Source of the DNA: Taudactylus pleione
Lineage: Eukaryota > Chordata > Amphibia > Anura > Myobatrachidae
Length of the DNA stretch: 64,000 nt
Direction of reading: 5' to 3'
NCBI GenBank assembly: GCA_031769625.1
Contig: JAUIMM010000637.1
Span: forward strand, 1,177,001-1,241,000
Positions 11,364 through 22,469 of the stretch are shown piece after piece (positions within the stretch are counted from its first letter, which is position 1; each line of letters begins with the position of its first letter). The notes under the pieces are model-generated. The model ran no database searches. It had not been told where the DNA came from and saw nothing but the letters and a program-made list of their open reading frames with translations. The position numbers and the translations under genes were made by a program.

Positions 11364-11520
11364 CAGGGGTCTTCAAACTTGGCCCTCCAGATGCTGTGGA
11401 ACTACACATCCCAGCATGCACTGCACATAGTTTTAGCATGCTGTTATATCAAAAAGGTGGCAGTGCATGCTGGGATGTGTAGTTCCACAGCAGCTGGAGG
11501 GCCAAGTTTGAAGACCCCTG
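11364..11520. mobile_element. Palindromic hAT-type MITE, CAGGGGTCTTCAAAC termini, exact duplication
   Basis: A 157-bp foldback element related to 5552-5702. Its arms run from caggggtcttcaaacttgg to ccaagtttgaagacccctg. The 8-bp flanks atatagac at 11356-11363 and 11521-11528 are identical, which fixes the boundaries and places it in the hAT class. Confidence 0.92.
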
Positions 11521-11566
11521 ATATAGACATTTGCTGACTCCTTTACATGGGAAGGAGTCAACATAT

Positions 11567-11992
11567 AAGATGTGGACAGCACTACAGGCAGCTTAGCCAA
11601 ATGGAGGTCTCATGAGAAGAATTAATTTAAGATGTGTATTATGCAATACCTAGTTATGTGAATGCAGCAGCATTGACAAAATTATGTCTGTTTCTCAGCA
11701 ACTATTGTCGGTTGGAATGAAAGTAGATGATGCTACGGTGATGCTACAGAACTTAACTCCTGAGTTTGACTTCCTGGTTGTGACATTGGAAGCAAACACA
11801 GAAACGTTGACTACAGACAGAGTTAGTGGAAAGTTATTACAGTTCTGTGAACATATGTCATGTGAATTTAGTGCTGAGAGTACTGAATTACACACAAAAA
11901 GTGAAAAATTTAGAAACTTCAAATGCTACAATTGTCATATGATAGGTCACAAAGCATTTGAGTTCAAGCAAGAGTATCCTATACAACCCTAA
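11567..11992 (+). pseudogene. Ty1/Copia-type gag fragment with two in-frame stops
   Basis: Read in one frame from 11567, the translation begins KMWTALQAA and continues GLMRRINL, a LLSVGMKVDDATVMLQNLTPEF segment, then LVVTLEAN. This order matches the gag region of Copia-class LTR retrotransposons. It ends in a nucleic-acid-binding zinc knuckle, CYNCHMIGHKAFEF, in which the last cysteine of the C-x2-C-x4-H-x4-C pattern is a phenylalanine. Stop codons interrupt the frame before PNGG and before LCEC (TAG in both cases). Neither protease, integrase nor reverse transcriptase follows, and no LTR was found. It is therefore a short dead relic of a capsid gene. The family call rests on motif order only. 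Confidence 0.65.
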
Positions 11993-11996
11993 ACAA

Positions 11997-12243
11997 AGCA
12001 AAAATGGCAATTAATTAATTACTTTTAATTTTGTGTAAATTAACTATTAGGCTCTATTTGATATTATTTTCATATTTTATATATATTATTAATTTCATTG
12101 GGATGTATATTTAATATTTCAACAGTAAAGTTAGTGTCTATATTTTTATTGCTCTCAAAAAGTGTGTCCTTCATCTATACTGATCCGTTACTTTATTTTA
12201 TATATATCCATTTGTAGCACAGATTGCTGTTTTTTGTTTAATA
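11997..12243. other. AT-rich spacer
   Basis: AT-rich sequence between the gag relic and the next MITE, with no feature seen. Confidence 0.4.
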
Positions 12244-12251
12244 AGTATATG

Positions 12252-12519
12252 CAGGGCCGTAACTAGGGTGGTACGAATTGTGCCATGGCACAGGGCACCG
12301 CAGGGTAGGGGGCGCTGTTTGGGCCTGTCAATTTTCCTGTTTATTATCATTCTCACTTGTAGCTGCCTCTTCTTTTATCCCCAGCATCTCCTGGCCCTTA
12401 CCCATGAAGCCATGGCCCTTTTTCAGGTTCACTATCTTATGTCACTATTTTAAAAAATGGGGGGGGGGCACCAATGCTCTCTCTGGCACAGGGCACCAAA
12501 AAGTCTAGTTACGGCTATG
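12252..12519 (+). mobile_element. hAT-type MITE, CAGGGCCGTAACTAG termini, exact 8-bp duplication
   Basis: A 268-bp copy of the family at 6561, starting cagggccgtaactaggg and ending ctagttacggctatg. Identical flanks agtatatg (12244-12251 and 12520-12527) confirm the ends. It is non-coding. Confidence 0.9.
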
Positions 12520-12648
12520 AGTATATGTATATATTGTCTGCACTGGTATTCAGGAATCATAGGTCCTTTTTATTGTTTTTAATTTTATTTATGTGAGCCA
12601 CATGTAGCATCACTATAAATAATGTGTCCTCCAGCTCCCCATTATGTC

Positions 12649-12683
12649 TTTGAAAAAGTCACAATACCATGACGAAACGCATC
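12649..12683 (+). other. Stem-loop followed by GAAACGCATC
   Basis: tttgaaaaa precedes a gtca/tgac stem and cgaaacgcatcagg, the same layout as at 3063-3100 (minus strand) and 50021-50060. It suggests a third, more decayed copy of the same retroelement family around 12530-12750. No boundaries could be fixed. Confidence 0.3.
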
Positions 12684-13225
12684 AGGCAAGGGTGTCTTTA
12701 CAACCACAATCAGTTCTAACCTCAGTGCTGTCTAACTACGAACTGTACTCGGGTATCCCGTGTAGGGTCAGCGCAGACAGCGGGGAGTGCCTCTCACAGG
12801 GCCCCATTTAGCAACAAATCTAAATACCAGTGGCATATTTCATTTAGTATCGCAGTGATAGTAACAAATATGCCACCGGCCCCTCCAGCGAGGTCCAGCA
12901 ACGATCTCCCTCCTCAGTGGCGTCTTCAGCTCTGTTGCTGGCAGCCTATGACCCTATGTCATATTTAACTTTCCAGGATGATAGAGCCTCCTAATGGCGG
13001 ACCACCTGTTTTTATATTTATTGATTAGTTTCTCGATATTGTAATGGATAGAAGTATTGTCTGGCAAGATATTCTACTGTCTGATTACTTGGACCTAATG
13101 CCGCTGATTTATTCCACTATCTTTTAACATATTGGAGTGTTTGGAGCCTTTGAATAAGGAACACCCTTTGATTGTCTCTCATATACTGTACTCTACACTC
13201 CCTGCTGTGTAATGAGACTCCAAGT
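12684..13225. other. Spacer, nothing recognised
   Basis: No coding sequence or paired termini. Confidence 0.4.
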
Positions 13226-13414
13226 GGTTTATTTCTGAAGTATCGGGTTGTAAAAACTCGACACTTCTGTTCGTGTTTATCCGATATTTAAGAGGGCAGT
13301 GCTTTTACTACCGGTAGCAAGACACGGCTAATAAAAGCACTGCCCTTTTAAATATTGGACATAAAGAACAGAAGTGTCAGATTTTACAACCCGACACTTA
13401 GGAAATAAACCCCC
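13226..13414. mobile_element. Palindromic MITE, GGTTTATTTC termini
   Basis: The left arm ggtttatttctgaagtatcg pairs with the right arm ending cgacacttaggaaataaac. The inner arms agggcagtgcttttact and aaaagcactgccctttt also pair. This is a typical small foldback element with no coding capacity. No target duplication could be confirmed. Confidence 0.65.
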
Positions 13415-13929
13415 AAAACTGATACATCCTTGGTACATTTTTTGCACAGGGATTTTTAGCATTGCTAGATTGTCTCTATATTTTTTTTACAACCATTAAT
13501 ATTTATTTATATTTGTATATTATTTATTTTTTTAATGTTTTAGTTTATGTGTATATTGAGTGATATTAAATAGTCAATGTTTAATATTTGACTCCTGATA
13601 CTACTAATAATTAGACATTTGGCTAACCGCAATCAGTCACAGTTAGCGCTGTCTGTTGTCTTTTTGTGTTTGAAACTGGAGCGTAGCGCTGTTAGTTCAT
13701 TTGAAAATGGCGGAGCAGCACGAGGGTTAACCCTTTCAGTGCCGCAGCCGCCACCTTGGCCACGTGGACCGGGTCTAACGCCACACTGCCTCTCGTTGTT
13801 AAGTAGATTATCCTCTCTTTCCAGCTTCAGTGTAGGCTGTGTACTTTGCCCCTGAGTGTTGTCATAAGAATAACATTTCTATCCAACTGCATGTTTGCCT
13901 GGTGGGAACTTGGTGAGGCCACCTCTATC
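13415..13929. other. Spacer, nothing recognised
   Basis: An AT-rich first half and a more GC-rich second half. The open frame at 13619-13855 has no recognisable motif. Confidence 0.4.
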
Positions 13930-14307
13930 CAGGGTCCGACTGGCCCACAGGGGTACAGGGGAAATTCCTGGTGGGCCCCACTGACTGAGGGTCCCCCTCC
14001 CCTCTTTCCATTCTGTTGGGGTCAGGATCTGGATTGTGTACTTAAATTACATAAATCAGAAATTGGGTGCTTGGTTCGAAATGATCCCATCCTATCAATC
14101 AAAGTGGGGCTTTCCTGACACACCCTTGTCCCCTTCTTCATAAAGAGGCCTTGTGTTTTGCAGGCTGACTATATCCTCTGTAATGGTTGGCCAAGTCTCT
14201 CTGTGGTGGCTGGCCACACCCCCTCTGGAGACTGGTCACACCGCTTAAGCATGTGCTGCTGCCACAGCATTCCCTGGTGAACCCGTCATGCCCCAGCCCG
14301 ACACTGC
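13930..14307 (+). mobile_element. hAT-type repeat, CAGGGTCCGACTGGCC termini
   Basis: It begins cagggtccgactggcccac and ends gccccagcccgacactg, which is its inverted counterpart. Flanks cctctatc and cccccatc agree at 6 of 8 bases. A relative starting at 60059 is interrupted by the intact hAT element. The site homologous to that insertion reads gccaagtc at 14190-14197, so this copy serves as an empty-site reference. Confidence 0.65.
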
Positions 14308-15630
14308 CCCCATCCATGGCTCTGACTAGTGCTGTGGTACTGCTCAAACCACGTTAGATAGACATTTGGTTGGAAAACAGCGCAGGCTGAACTACTTGCA
14401 ATATGTTGTGTCATTTGAGTGACAGACGGGGGGGATGCACAAACCTTCTAAAGAGGACAGGTTAAAAAGTTACCCGTAGTAACCAATCAGCTTGCAGTTA
14501 TCATTTTTTAGAGCGTACTTGATAAATAATAGCTAGAAGCTTCCCATTGGGCGTTGCTTTCCTGTTAGAACAGGGCCTTGTCATTATAGTTGGCTGCTCC
14601 TCAACCTCAGTTTAATGATGGAGTTCTGTAGCTTTTCTGTATAAAAGATTTTGGAGATAACAGGCGGTCACCACAATATGTAATTGGCATCGCTGTGCCA
14701 TGGAGCGCCCGTCACCTGCTTTCACAGAGATTACGCTTCTATCTTACTGCTATGCCGTTCATTTGGATGTTGTTTGGTAGTGTGGTCTGGAACGCAGCTG
14801 CGTACCTTCTCTACATGGCTTGTGGCTTACCACTTGTGTATTCAGTGCCAGTACTTGCCCCATCCTGCCATACTTGTTGCTTTCTATCGCACGATGCTTT
14901 GTGACTTCCTCCAACTGTTCTCTTATTGCTGAATAAGAGGAATTACTTCTCCCTTCGTAGAGCCTCAGTGCTCACTAGTCCTCATAAGTCCATGTGCATC
15001 TATCCAGGGACTGGCCAGTTCTTCTACTGCTGGTTTTTGGAAAATATTTCCCAGTCAATTCCCCTTTTCAAGCAGCTAGCGTCTTCCCATCAGGATCGTA
15101 CACAGATAGAAACTGTGGCAGATTAGGGGGCTGATTAGGACCCATCTGTGGCCGTCCTTCTGTATGGCCGTGGCAGCCTACTTTATATTAGCAGAGTATC
15201 AGGATGACAGCAGGCTGATAGCAGGGTAGACTGTCACTATGATACGCGAGCGTATTGTGCTGGAAGCAGTGACCCTCCAGACAGTAGTTAAACCAGGGTA
15301 TAATGTGCTTGGCCAAGATGCATGTGGTGTTAGGTATATAACATAATTTTTGGTATTAGTGGATCAGGTAGAACAACAAATGACAAATGACACAGGGATA
15401 CACAGGTATAACAGCAGTATGCAGATTATACTGTATATACAACATTACAGCATAGGCAGCCTGGAGCTCAGGGTGTTGCTGGGCCTTTTCTGTCTGCAGC
15501 CACAACTGTCATCATCATCTGGGCATGCATCTAGGCTATGCTGGGTGCAGAAGATCAGTCTCAGGTGTCCAATTTAGATCCGCATGCTACCGGCTTAAAC
15601 TCTCCTGACACCCCCACTGGACAGAACAGT
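14308..15630. other. Spacer, possibly single copy, no gene recognised
   Basis: No tandem array, paired termini or convincing coding region. Several 60-90 residue open frames (for example 14684-14932) lack recognisable domains and are treated as chance. Confidence 0.4.
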
Positions 15631-15638
15631 TCTTAGCG

Positions 15639-16045
15639 CATACTTGCCAACTCTCCCTCATTGTGCAGGAGACTCCCTGAAATAGTAGCAATCTCCCTGT
15701 CTCCCTGAAGAGTCTGGCAATCTCCCTCATTTCATCCTTACCCCCATTATGAAACTGATATATTAAAAAACAGAGATATATACATTCAAATGGGATCATT
15801 AGTGTCATTTCCTTGCATTGGTTATTATAAGGCACAATAATCCCTATGAATTTCTGCAAAGTATTAGTGTGTATTCATCAAAAAACAGATCTTACTAACT
15901 GCTTTTGGGCTGGTTTACATTTGGATGTAAGTCAGGTTTAGGACACGCCTCTCAGATTTATCAGGACACGCCCACTGTAACACGCGCTCATAGGTGCTGC
16001 TTTCACAATCTCCCTGAAATGCTTTTTCAAAAGTAGGCAAGTATG
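15639..16045. mobile_element. CATACTTGCC-ended hAT-type MITE
   Basis: Termini catacttgccaactctccc and aagtaggcaagtatg are inverted relative to each other. Flanks tcttagcg and gcttagcg match at 7 of 8 bases. It is 407 bp long with no coding region. Confidence 0.75.
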
Positions 16046-16344
16046 GCTTAGCGTCCACATGTGACTGCCCCAAAAACGCCCATTTCACGGAAAGGGTGGT
16101 CGGATGCCCTAAGTCATTCCAATGCACCTCGTGATTGATTGGACTCTATTTTCCACTTGCGTTCATCTACAAGCTTGCCCTTGAAGAGTGAACTCTCAAA
16201 ATCAGTGAGTTGACTCAGGGCCTGTTTCAGAGATGTACCCAAACATGGTGGTATGGTTATATCTCCAATGGTGGGCGGACTGCACGCGTGTATTACCCAT
16301 TCTGCGCATGCATGGGCAGAACGGGTCCTGCAAGATCGCTCTCT

Positions 16345-16861
16345 GGGCCTGATTCAGTACCCGCTCGCGAGCACTGAGCGCTTGCAAGCGGGTCGATGGT
16401 GCCCAAGTGTGCATGCGCACGACGGAGGTGGCTCCGTCGCGCGCATGCGCGAGACCCGAATAACGACGGCCAAGCCGTCGTTATGGGTCTCACACCAAAG
16501 GGGTCGTGCTGTCGATGGTGATTGACAGCACGCCCCCTTTGGTGGGCGTGCCGGGGGCGTGGCTGCCCAGACGGAGGCGTTCCCCTACCGTCTGGGGCCG
16601 GCCTCACTGACATCACTTGTGATGATAGAGCCAAAAGCACTCCTGGGCTTGCGGCAGCGAGACCCTACAGCAGGGTCTCGTCGCAAGCCCGATGGTCGCG
16701 ATGGTCTTGACCATCGCGACCATCATTTTGGCCGCTCGCTATAGCTGTGGGTGGTTACCCACAGCTATGCGAACGGCCAGGAGGCCGCTCCAAAAAGGAG
16801 CAGGGACGGCCCTGATTCAGAGCGAGCACTCTGTCAGAGCGTCCGGCTCTGAATCAGGGCC
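16345..16861. mobile_element. Hairpin-chain MITE (GGGCCTGATTCAG termini), copy 1
   Basis: A 517-bp element starting gggcctgattcagtacc and ending gctctgaatcagggcc. Between the ends lies an almost unbroken row of hairpins: gacccgctcgcgagc arms, a gacggccaagccgtc centre, ggggcgtgctgtcgatgg arms, gggcttgcg...cgcaagccc arms, gatggtcgcgatggtc/gaccatcgcgaccatc, and agctgtgggtggttacccacagct. It has no coding capacity. The flanks tct and tca are only a weak 3-bp match. Confidence 0.75.
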
Positions 16862-17183
16862 TCAGTGCCCCCAAAGCCACAGCGGCTATTTGGGAGCGGG
16901 GAGGGGGCGTTACCAGGGGCCATTTTGTAGGCTTGCCGAGGTCTGCGTCTTTTTCACCCGAAAATGCGTCTTAGTCGCTATGTGAAGCGACTAGGAGATT
17001 GTGCTGATTAAAATTTGATATGCAACACTTGTATAACAGACAAGTGGCGGTGTTGCTCATAGCAACCAGATCCTGCCTATCATTTCGCTATTGCATTCTA
17101 GAAAATTGCTGGTTAGAATTGGATAGACTCTGATTTAGTCAGCTCTTACAAAATGGATGTCTCTCTCCTTACAGTAATAGTCT
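16862..17183. other. Spacer
   Basis: No feature recognised between the hairpin-chain element and the next GGGCCTGATTCAG terminus. Confidence 0.35.
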
Positions 17184-17470
17184 CAGGGCCTGATTCAGCT
17201 GCTGGGAGATGTAGTGAGACGCTCACCTGCGGCTTTGCAAATTCAAGCACCTGTGCAACATGTTGCAGCGTCTGTGCATAAAGACGCAGCACCGGCCGCA
17301 GATCATTTGATTATCACAGTCCTGAGTGAGTCTACTGTCTGCTCGTGTAGAATGGGCATGGGAATTGGGACGCCGGAGCCATATTCATTGCGTACGGGAC
17401 CGCAGTCATAGGGTGAGACACGCCGCCGGAATGGTCGTGACACGCCTACGTTCCTTGCAGGCACTACCCG
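17184..17470 (+). mobile_element. Partial GGGCCTGATTCAG element
   Basis: The left terminus gggcctgattcagctgctgg is clear, but no matching right end is seen before the low-complexity tract at about 17730. It is probably a truncated member of the same terminal-repeat group. Confidence 0.4.
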
Positions 17471-17729
17471 TTACCCCACACACACAAACGCTCCGCGGCC
17501 AAGGGAGTTATCCCATCCACACTGGGCCGATATACAGGCTCCCATCTGGCACAGATGGCCGGTACTAAATAATAATACAGTAAATAATAACTTTTTTTTA
17601 CTATTGCAACATAGCGCACATGACAGCATGATGTCACACAGCGCTGCAACCGCTGAGAAGCAGAAGAGCTACGGCCTGGCGCAAAGAGGAGCAGTAGCCA
17701 GAAGAGAATAAGTTAAGTAACTGGGCTGG

Positions 17730-17876
17730 AGGTGGAGGGCTGGAGTAACACATGGGCCCCAGAGAGACAATGGTGGGCCTGAAAATCACAGAGGGGCCTG
17801 GATATACACAGGTGGGCCTCGAGGGACACAGGTAGGAGGGCTGGAGTGACACAAGGGGGGCCTGGATAGACACAGT
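17730..17876 (+). repeat. Imperfect GGGCCTGGA-rich tandem repeat
   Basis: Units of about 25-30 bp of the type gggcctggatagacacagg are repeated with many differences. The array ends where the second hairpin-chain element begins. Confidence 0.55.
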
Positions 17877-18348
17877 GGAGGCGGCTCCGTCGTGCGCATG
17901 CGCGAGACCCGAATAACGACAGCCAAGCTGTCGTTATGGGTATCGCACCAAAGGGGGCGTGCTATCGATGGTGATTGACAGCACGCCCCCTTTGGTCCGC
18001 GTGCCGGGGGCGTGGCTGCCCAGACTGAGGCGTTCCCATGGGAACGCCTACCGTCTGGGGCCGGCCCCACTGACATCACTAGTGATGTCAGTTGGAGTGC
18101 TTTTGGCTCTGATAGAGCCAAAAGCACTCCAGGGCTTGCTGCAGCGAGACCCTACCGCAGGGTCTCGTCGCAAGCCCGATGGTCGCGATGGTCTTGACCA
18201 TCGCGACCATCATTTTGGCCGCTCGCTATAACTGTGAGTGGTCACCCACAGCTATGCGAGCGGCCAGGAGGCCGCTCCAAAAAGGAGGAGGGCCGGCCCT
18301 GATTCAGAGCGAGCGCTCTGTCAGAGCGTCCTGCTCTGAATCAGGGCC
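17877..18348. mobile_element. Hairpin-chain MITE, copy 2, left end missing
   Basis: It begins inside the family at ggaggcggctccgtcgtgcg and then follows copy 1 hairpin by hairpin to gctctgaatcagggcc. The first terminal hairpin is absent. It keeps a complete ggcgttcccatgggaacgcc palindrome and a full cactgacatcactagtgatg one, both incomplete in some other copies. Confidence 0.75.
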
Positions 18349-18578
18349 AGAGAGTAGACATGCCAGCCTTGACCCTGAATAAGCACATTAAGCACTTCCT
18401 GCCAGTACAATCATTGTACAACACGTTTTCTTTCCAAAATGAACCACTCTGTTTAAACAGATTATTCTGAATGTTCAACTATTTTAGCGTTCAGTGTTCA
18501 GTCAGACCATTTACCACATGTGTATAAAATCAAGCACCTAGCCATGCAGTCTCCATTTGCAAACATTTGTGATACAAA

Positions 18579-19743
18579 ATGGATTGTTCTGCAGAGCTCA
18601 GTGACTTCAAGCGTGGTACTGTGATAGGGTGCCGCCTTTGCAATAAGACGGTTCATGAAATTTCATCCCTGCTGGATATTCCACGGTAAACTGTAAGTGA
18701 TATTATTAGAAAGTGGAAGCGTTTGGGAACAACAGCAACTCAGCTACCAAGGGAAAACCATGTAAAATCACTGGGCCTGGTTCAGACCCGCTCGCGAGCG
18801 CTGAGCGCTCGCAAGCAGTCATTGACCCCACTCTGTGGCCCTGATTCAGAGCCGGACGCTCTGAAAGAGCGCTCGCTCTGAATCAGGGCCGTCCTTCTTG
18901 ATTTTTAGAGCAGCGTATTTAAATTTTGCAAAGTGACGTCAAGGCAGCCGCTTGCTCGGCAAAGCATAAAATCACACCCACTATGTCTTGGCGAGCGATC
19001 ACTTTGTGCTTTTAGACGCCCACCAGCCTGTCTTTAGCCACCCACTTGCGTACGTCATCTCCAGTAAGTACTGTATATTCAACCATCGGTACATCGGGTT
19101 ACATCGGATCTGGCCGCAGCGCTTGAGGTTGACTGTACCGTACCGCAAGCACTGCGAGCACTTCAGTGTATTTTTCAACCAGGTGACGTGTGCTATGACA
19201 CTGCCTGCTAATTATGCACGCCACAGAAACGGCGTGAAAACACTCTGGCACGCCTGCGTCCCTAACTCCACTCCTCCGTTCCAACTGCCCTGCCCCTGTT
19301 ACCACCCACAAATGGCCTCTCCTGTCACTCATTCCACTGGCCTGTCTTTGCAGGGCGAGCGAGCAAAATCCGATCGCTTGTACTAGTTTGCGCACGCGCA
19401 TTGCGAACGACACGCATGCGCACATTAGCGAACATCGTCTGCAACGAGTGGCCTCTTGCTAGCGAGCGGGTCTGAATGAGCTCCATGGTTTGATGAGTTC
19501 AGTGTGGAAGAACATAACTGGCCCGCACAGACCCCTGACCTCGACCACATTGTGCACCTTTGGGATGAACTGGAATGGAGATTGCGAGCCAGGCCTTCTC
19601 ATCCAACATCAGTGCCTGATCTCAAATGCTCTACAGAATGAATGGGCACAAATTCCCACAGAAACACTCCAAAATCTCGTGGAAAGCCTTCCAAGAAGAG
19701 TGGAAGCTGTTATAGCTGCAAAAGGGGGACCAACTCCATATTA
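18579..19743 (+). pseudogene. Tc1/mariner transposase relic split by an insertion
   Basis: The first part (18579-18772) reads MDCSAELSDFKRGTVIGC, then HEISSLLDIPR, a stop, and TVSDIIRKWKRLGTTATQLP: the N-terminal helix-turn-helix region of a Tc1 transposase. The last part (19485-19743) gives NWPAQTPDLDHIVHLWDELE in one frame. A frameshift near 19610 leads to NEWAQIPTETLQNLVESLPRR and EAVIAAKGGPTPY, ending at TAA: the C-terminal third including the catalytic glutamate region. The middle, with the two catalytic aspartates, is missing and its place is taken by the element at 18773-19484. The flanking ctgttggtgtaatggtcagg near 19780 resembles a Tc1 terminal repeat. The gene is dead. Confidence 0.8.
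18773..19484. mobile_element. GGGCCTGGTTCAG-ended composite element inside the Tc1 relic
   Basis: Left end gggcctggttcagacccgc, right end gcgggtctgaatgagctcc. It contains a short complete palindrome (18838-18891, ggccctgattcagagcc to its complement) and the conserved core near 19286 (cccctgttaccacccac followed by cctgtcactca). It interrupts the Tc1 reading frame at the same place from both sides. Confidence 0.6.
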
Positions 19744-19809
19744 AAGTGTATGTATTTCAATACAATGTCATTACAGTCCCTGTTGGTGTAATGGTCAGGC
19801 GTCCGGATA

Positions 19810-20440
19810 TATACAGCCTCTTGCAGGTATAGAGGTTTACTTAATTGTGCAATACACTCCCAATAGGGACATCTCCTTTAATACATTTACCTCACACAGC
19901 CTCTCTGGATCTCTGCTGCAGCTTGCCACACTGCCTCTCCAAAATATACTGCTAGTGCTTCTGCTGTAGTCCTCAGTACTCTATAAGCGGGTATTCTGTG
20001 GTGTTGGCACCCGGCAACACCTCAGCGCGGTCTCATAGACCTACGACACCTCTCTCCTGCTCCGCTCCTCCACATCTCACTCCCTGCACTACGCAATGCG
20101 CATGTGCACTCCACAAAATCCCTTTTCTTTGACCAGTTTGTCTTTTTCTGGTGCTTCTTAGCTTCACCTGGTGGTAGCCTCCGATATCACAGCATCCTAT
20201 GGCTTCCATTAAAGCCAGGAGTATCACAATGTTAGGCTACCAGGAGCGCAGTGAAGAACTGCAGGTAAGCTTCCTCCTTCCCCTCTCAGCTCTCATAGGC
20301 CTCACTTTTGTCTTGTCCATCCACCAGCACTGTAAGGACAGGACTGTTCCTTCCTGTCAGTGCCCAGTCCCTTGCATAATCCCACACCCCACCTCACCTT
20401 GCACTCCCCAATAATAAAACTCATTACCTATTGAAACAAG
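19810..20440. other. Spacer, nothing recognised
   Basis: A cytosine-rich, weakly pyrimidine-biased sequence with no coding region or paired termini. Confidence 0.35.
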
Positions 20441-20447
20441 CTGGACG

Positions 20448-20732
20448 CATACCTCCCAACATGACCTCTCCAGGAGGGACACAACGCTCTGGTCCTGGAC
20501 TTCCCTGGTAAGAGGCGGGGATGCAGCGCAGTTCAAAATTCAAATAGGGGACTCACACCAACTGTCATTTCACACGCTGCCAACATCACTGGCTGGGACT
20601 CACTGGCAGTTGGTGTGACTCCCCTATTTGAATTTTGGACTGTACTGGAGCCGCCACCAACCATAAATTACCAGGGAAGTCCAGGACCAGAGCATTGTGC
20701 CCCTCCTGGAGAGGGTCATGTTGGGAGGTATG
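20448..20732. mobile_element. Palindromic MITE, CATACCTCCCAACATG termini
   Basis: The 285-bp unit folds end to end: catacctcccaacatgacc pairs with ggtcatgttgggaggtatg, and ctggtcctggacttccctgg with its complement. An inner pair of caaataggggactcacacc-type arms flanks the centre. A 6-bp flank tggacg is repeated on both sides (20442-20447 and 20733-20738). Confidence 0.85.
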
Positions 20733-20739
20733 TGGACGT

Positions 20740-21594
20740 AAAGTGCTCAGTTACAGGCAAAAAATTAGAAAAGAGGAGGAAGAGAGAAAAAAAAAAAAGA
20801 GGGGGGAGCCAGAGATAGGAAAAGAAGATAGGGGAAAAAAAGCTGCTCTGATGGAGAGGTAAGTAATATGAATGGGTGTGCCCTATATTGTTGAGTAAGT
20901 ACTCCAGGCCCCCCCCTCTCAAGGTCCACCTGGACCCGGACCTAGGACTGCTCAGCCAACTCATTTCAAAAGGGAGGGCCAAGGATCTAAATTGGTCAGT
21001 GAGCACGTCATGCTTATTTGCGTCCGTGTGTAAATATACACACAATACAGTATATTGTACATGACGAAAAACGCTTACACTGACATCTACGACTGTTCTG
21101 GGAAATATTTTTTCAAAATCATTTGTGGTTACAGTGACTAAGAAGTTGCCCTAAAGAAAAACTACAGCTGTCGCGTTTTACTTCCTCATGAACACAATCA
21201 TAACCAGTGTCTCCTGTGTGAGATGGTTGGCTTGAAAAGTCTGAGAGTCAAAGATTGTGTACGAGCCTCTACCACATTGACTAATTTATTGCAATCTGCA
21301 GTTTAGTTTGGAGGATTTCACCTCAGAGTCAGCAACTCTTTCCCCATAGTCATAATACTTATTCTTAACTCTCCCATGTAATAATAACGCACGTCTTAGA
21401 TTTCAGGGCACGTTTTTAGGTGAAGGCACCACATCTTCATGGCAGTGTCTCATTGGTGTAATTTAAATACTAATATAGTTTACCTAATGCGCCTCAGCAG
21501 CCAGTGTTTGAAGTACCGTACATGACAACTCTAGGCCCTACAAAATCTACTACACAATGTTACATCAATCCTAAGGTTTATGTGGTCTAAATGT
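20740..21594. other. Spacer with a purine-rich tract
   Basis: 20755-20870 is strongly purine-rich (gaggaagagagaaaaaaaaa-like). The remainder shows no gene or repeat signature. Confidence 0.4.
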
Positions 21595-22055
21595 AGAAAT
21601 ACAGATGCCGGAATCCCGCCGCCCAGCATGATGACGATGCCGGTGTTGACATCCCGAACGCCATCTCGAATGTCCAAAAAACGGTAAGTATTGGCTTTAG
21701 CCGCAATGGGGAGGTTAGGTTTAGGCACCCCTGGGGGGACTTAGGGTTAGGCATCCCCCGTGGAGGGTTAGGGTTAGGCTATGAGGAAGGGTGGTTAGGG
21801 TTAGGCACCACTGGGTTAGGGTTAGGCTATGAGGAAGGGTGGTTAGGGTTAGGCACCTCAGGGAGGGTTAGGTTTAGGGTGCGGGAAGGGGGGGTTAGGG
21901 CAAGGCATCACCATTGGGAGGTTAGGGTTATGCACCCTCCAGGGAGGATAGGGTTAGGCACCACTAAGGGAGGGTTAGGGTACTTACCTGCGCTAGTCGG
22001 GATATTCAATGATCGGACTTCCGGTGTCAGTATTAGCCGCCGGCATCTCATACCC
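21595..22055 (+). mobile_element. Element with an internal TTAGGG-derived array
   Basis: Outer parts rich in gatgccggaatcccgcc and ccgccggcatctcatac flank an internal tract (21712-21985) of ggttagggttaggcaccac-type units. The same architecture, in the CCCTAA orientation, occurs at 45948-46267 and 50842-51294. The boundaries are approximate. Confidence 0.5.
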
Positions 22056-22369
22056 ATCCCTCCCCCAAGATATATTACACTGGGGGAAAGGAGCTAACTG
22101 AGCAGCACTTCCTGGTAAGTGGGTGATATCATCACACGATGCAGTAACTGTGTCTCCGATTATTATGTTGACATTCAGAATCTTGATTGCAGAAGTTTGA
22201 CATTTAACATCGACAGCTGCAAAATTTCGGCATTGACAACATTCTGACATTTCCGTTAGGGCTATTGTTAGGGTTGGTGTTAGGGTTCCCTGGCAGAATT
22301 TTGACATTTCCATTAGGGTTATTGCTAGGGTTAGCGCAGACAAAGTCCAGGAATGATTATGTTTGTCCA

Positions 22370-22469
22370 TGCTAGATGACGTTTTGCCTCTTTCTGAGTT
22401 CCGTTTTTTTGGAGGGAAAAATCCGAACTCGGCGTGCAAACTCGAACCTATCCGAGCCTGCACATCCCT
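22370..22469 (-). mobile_element. Truncated end of a TAGGGATGTGC hAT element
   Basis: It ends gagcctgcacatccctag, the inverted TAGGGATGTGC terminus. Its left part, agatgacgttttgcctc, is shared with 35126-35146 near the right end of the large hAT derivative. The opposite terminus is missing. Confidence 0.6.

Noticed and set aside
19770..19800. tRNA-like or SINE promoter in tgttggtgtaatggtcagg
   Set aside because: It resembles an A box by chance. It is the expected Tc1 terminal repeat next to the transposase stop codon, and no B box or cloverleaf was seen.
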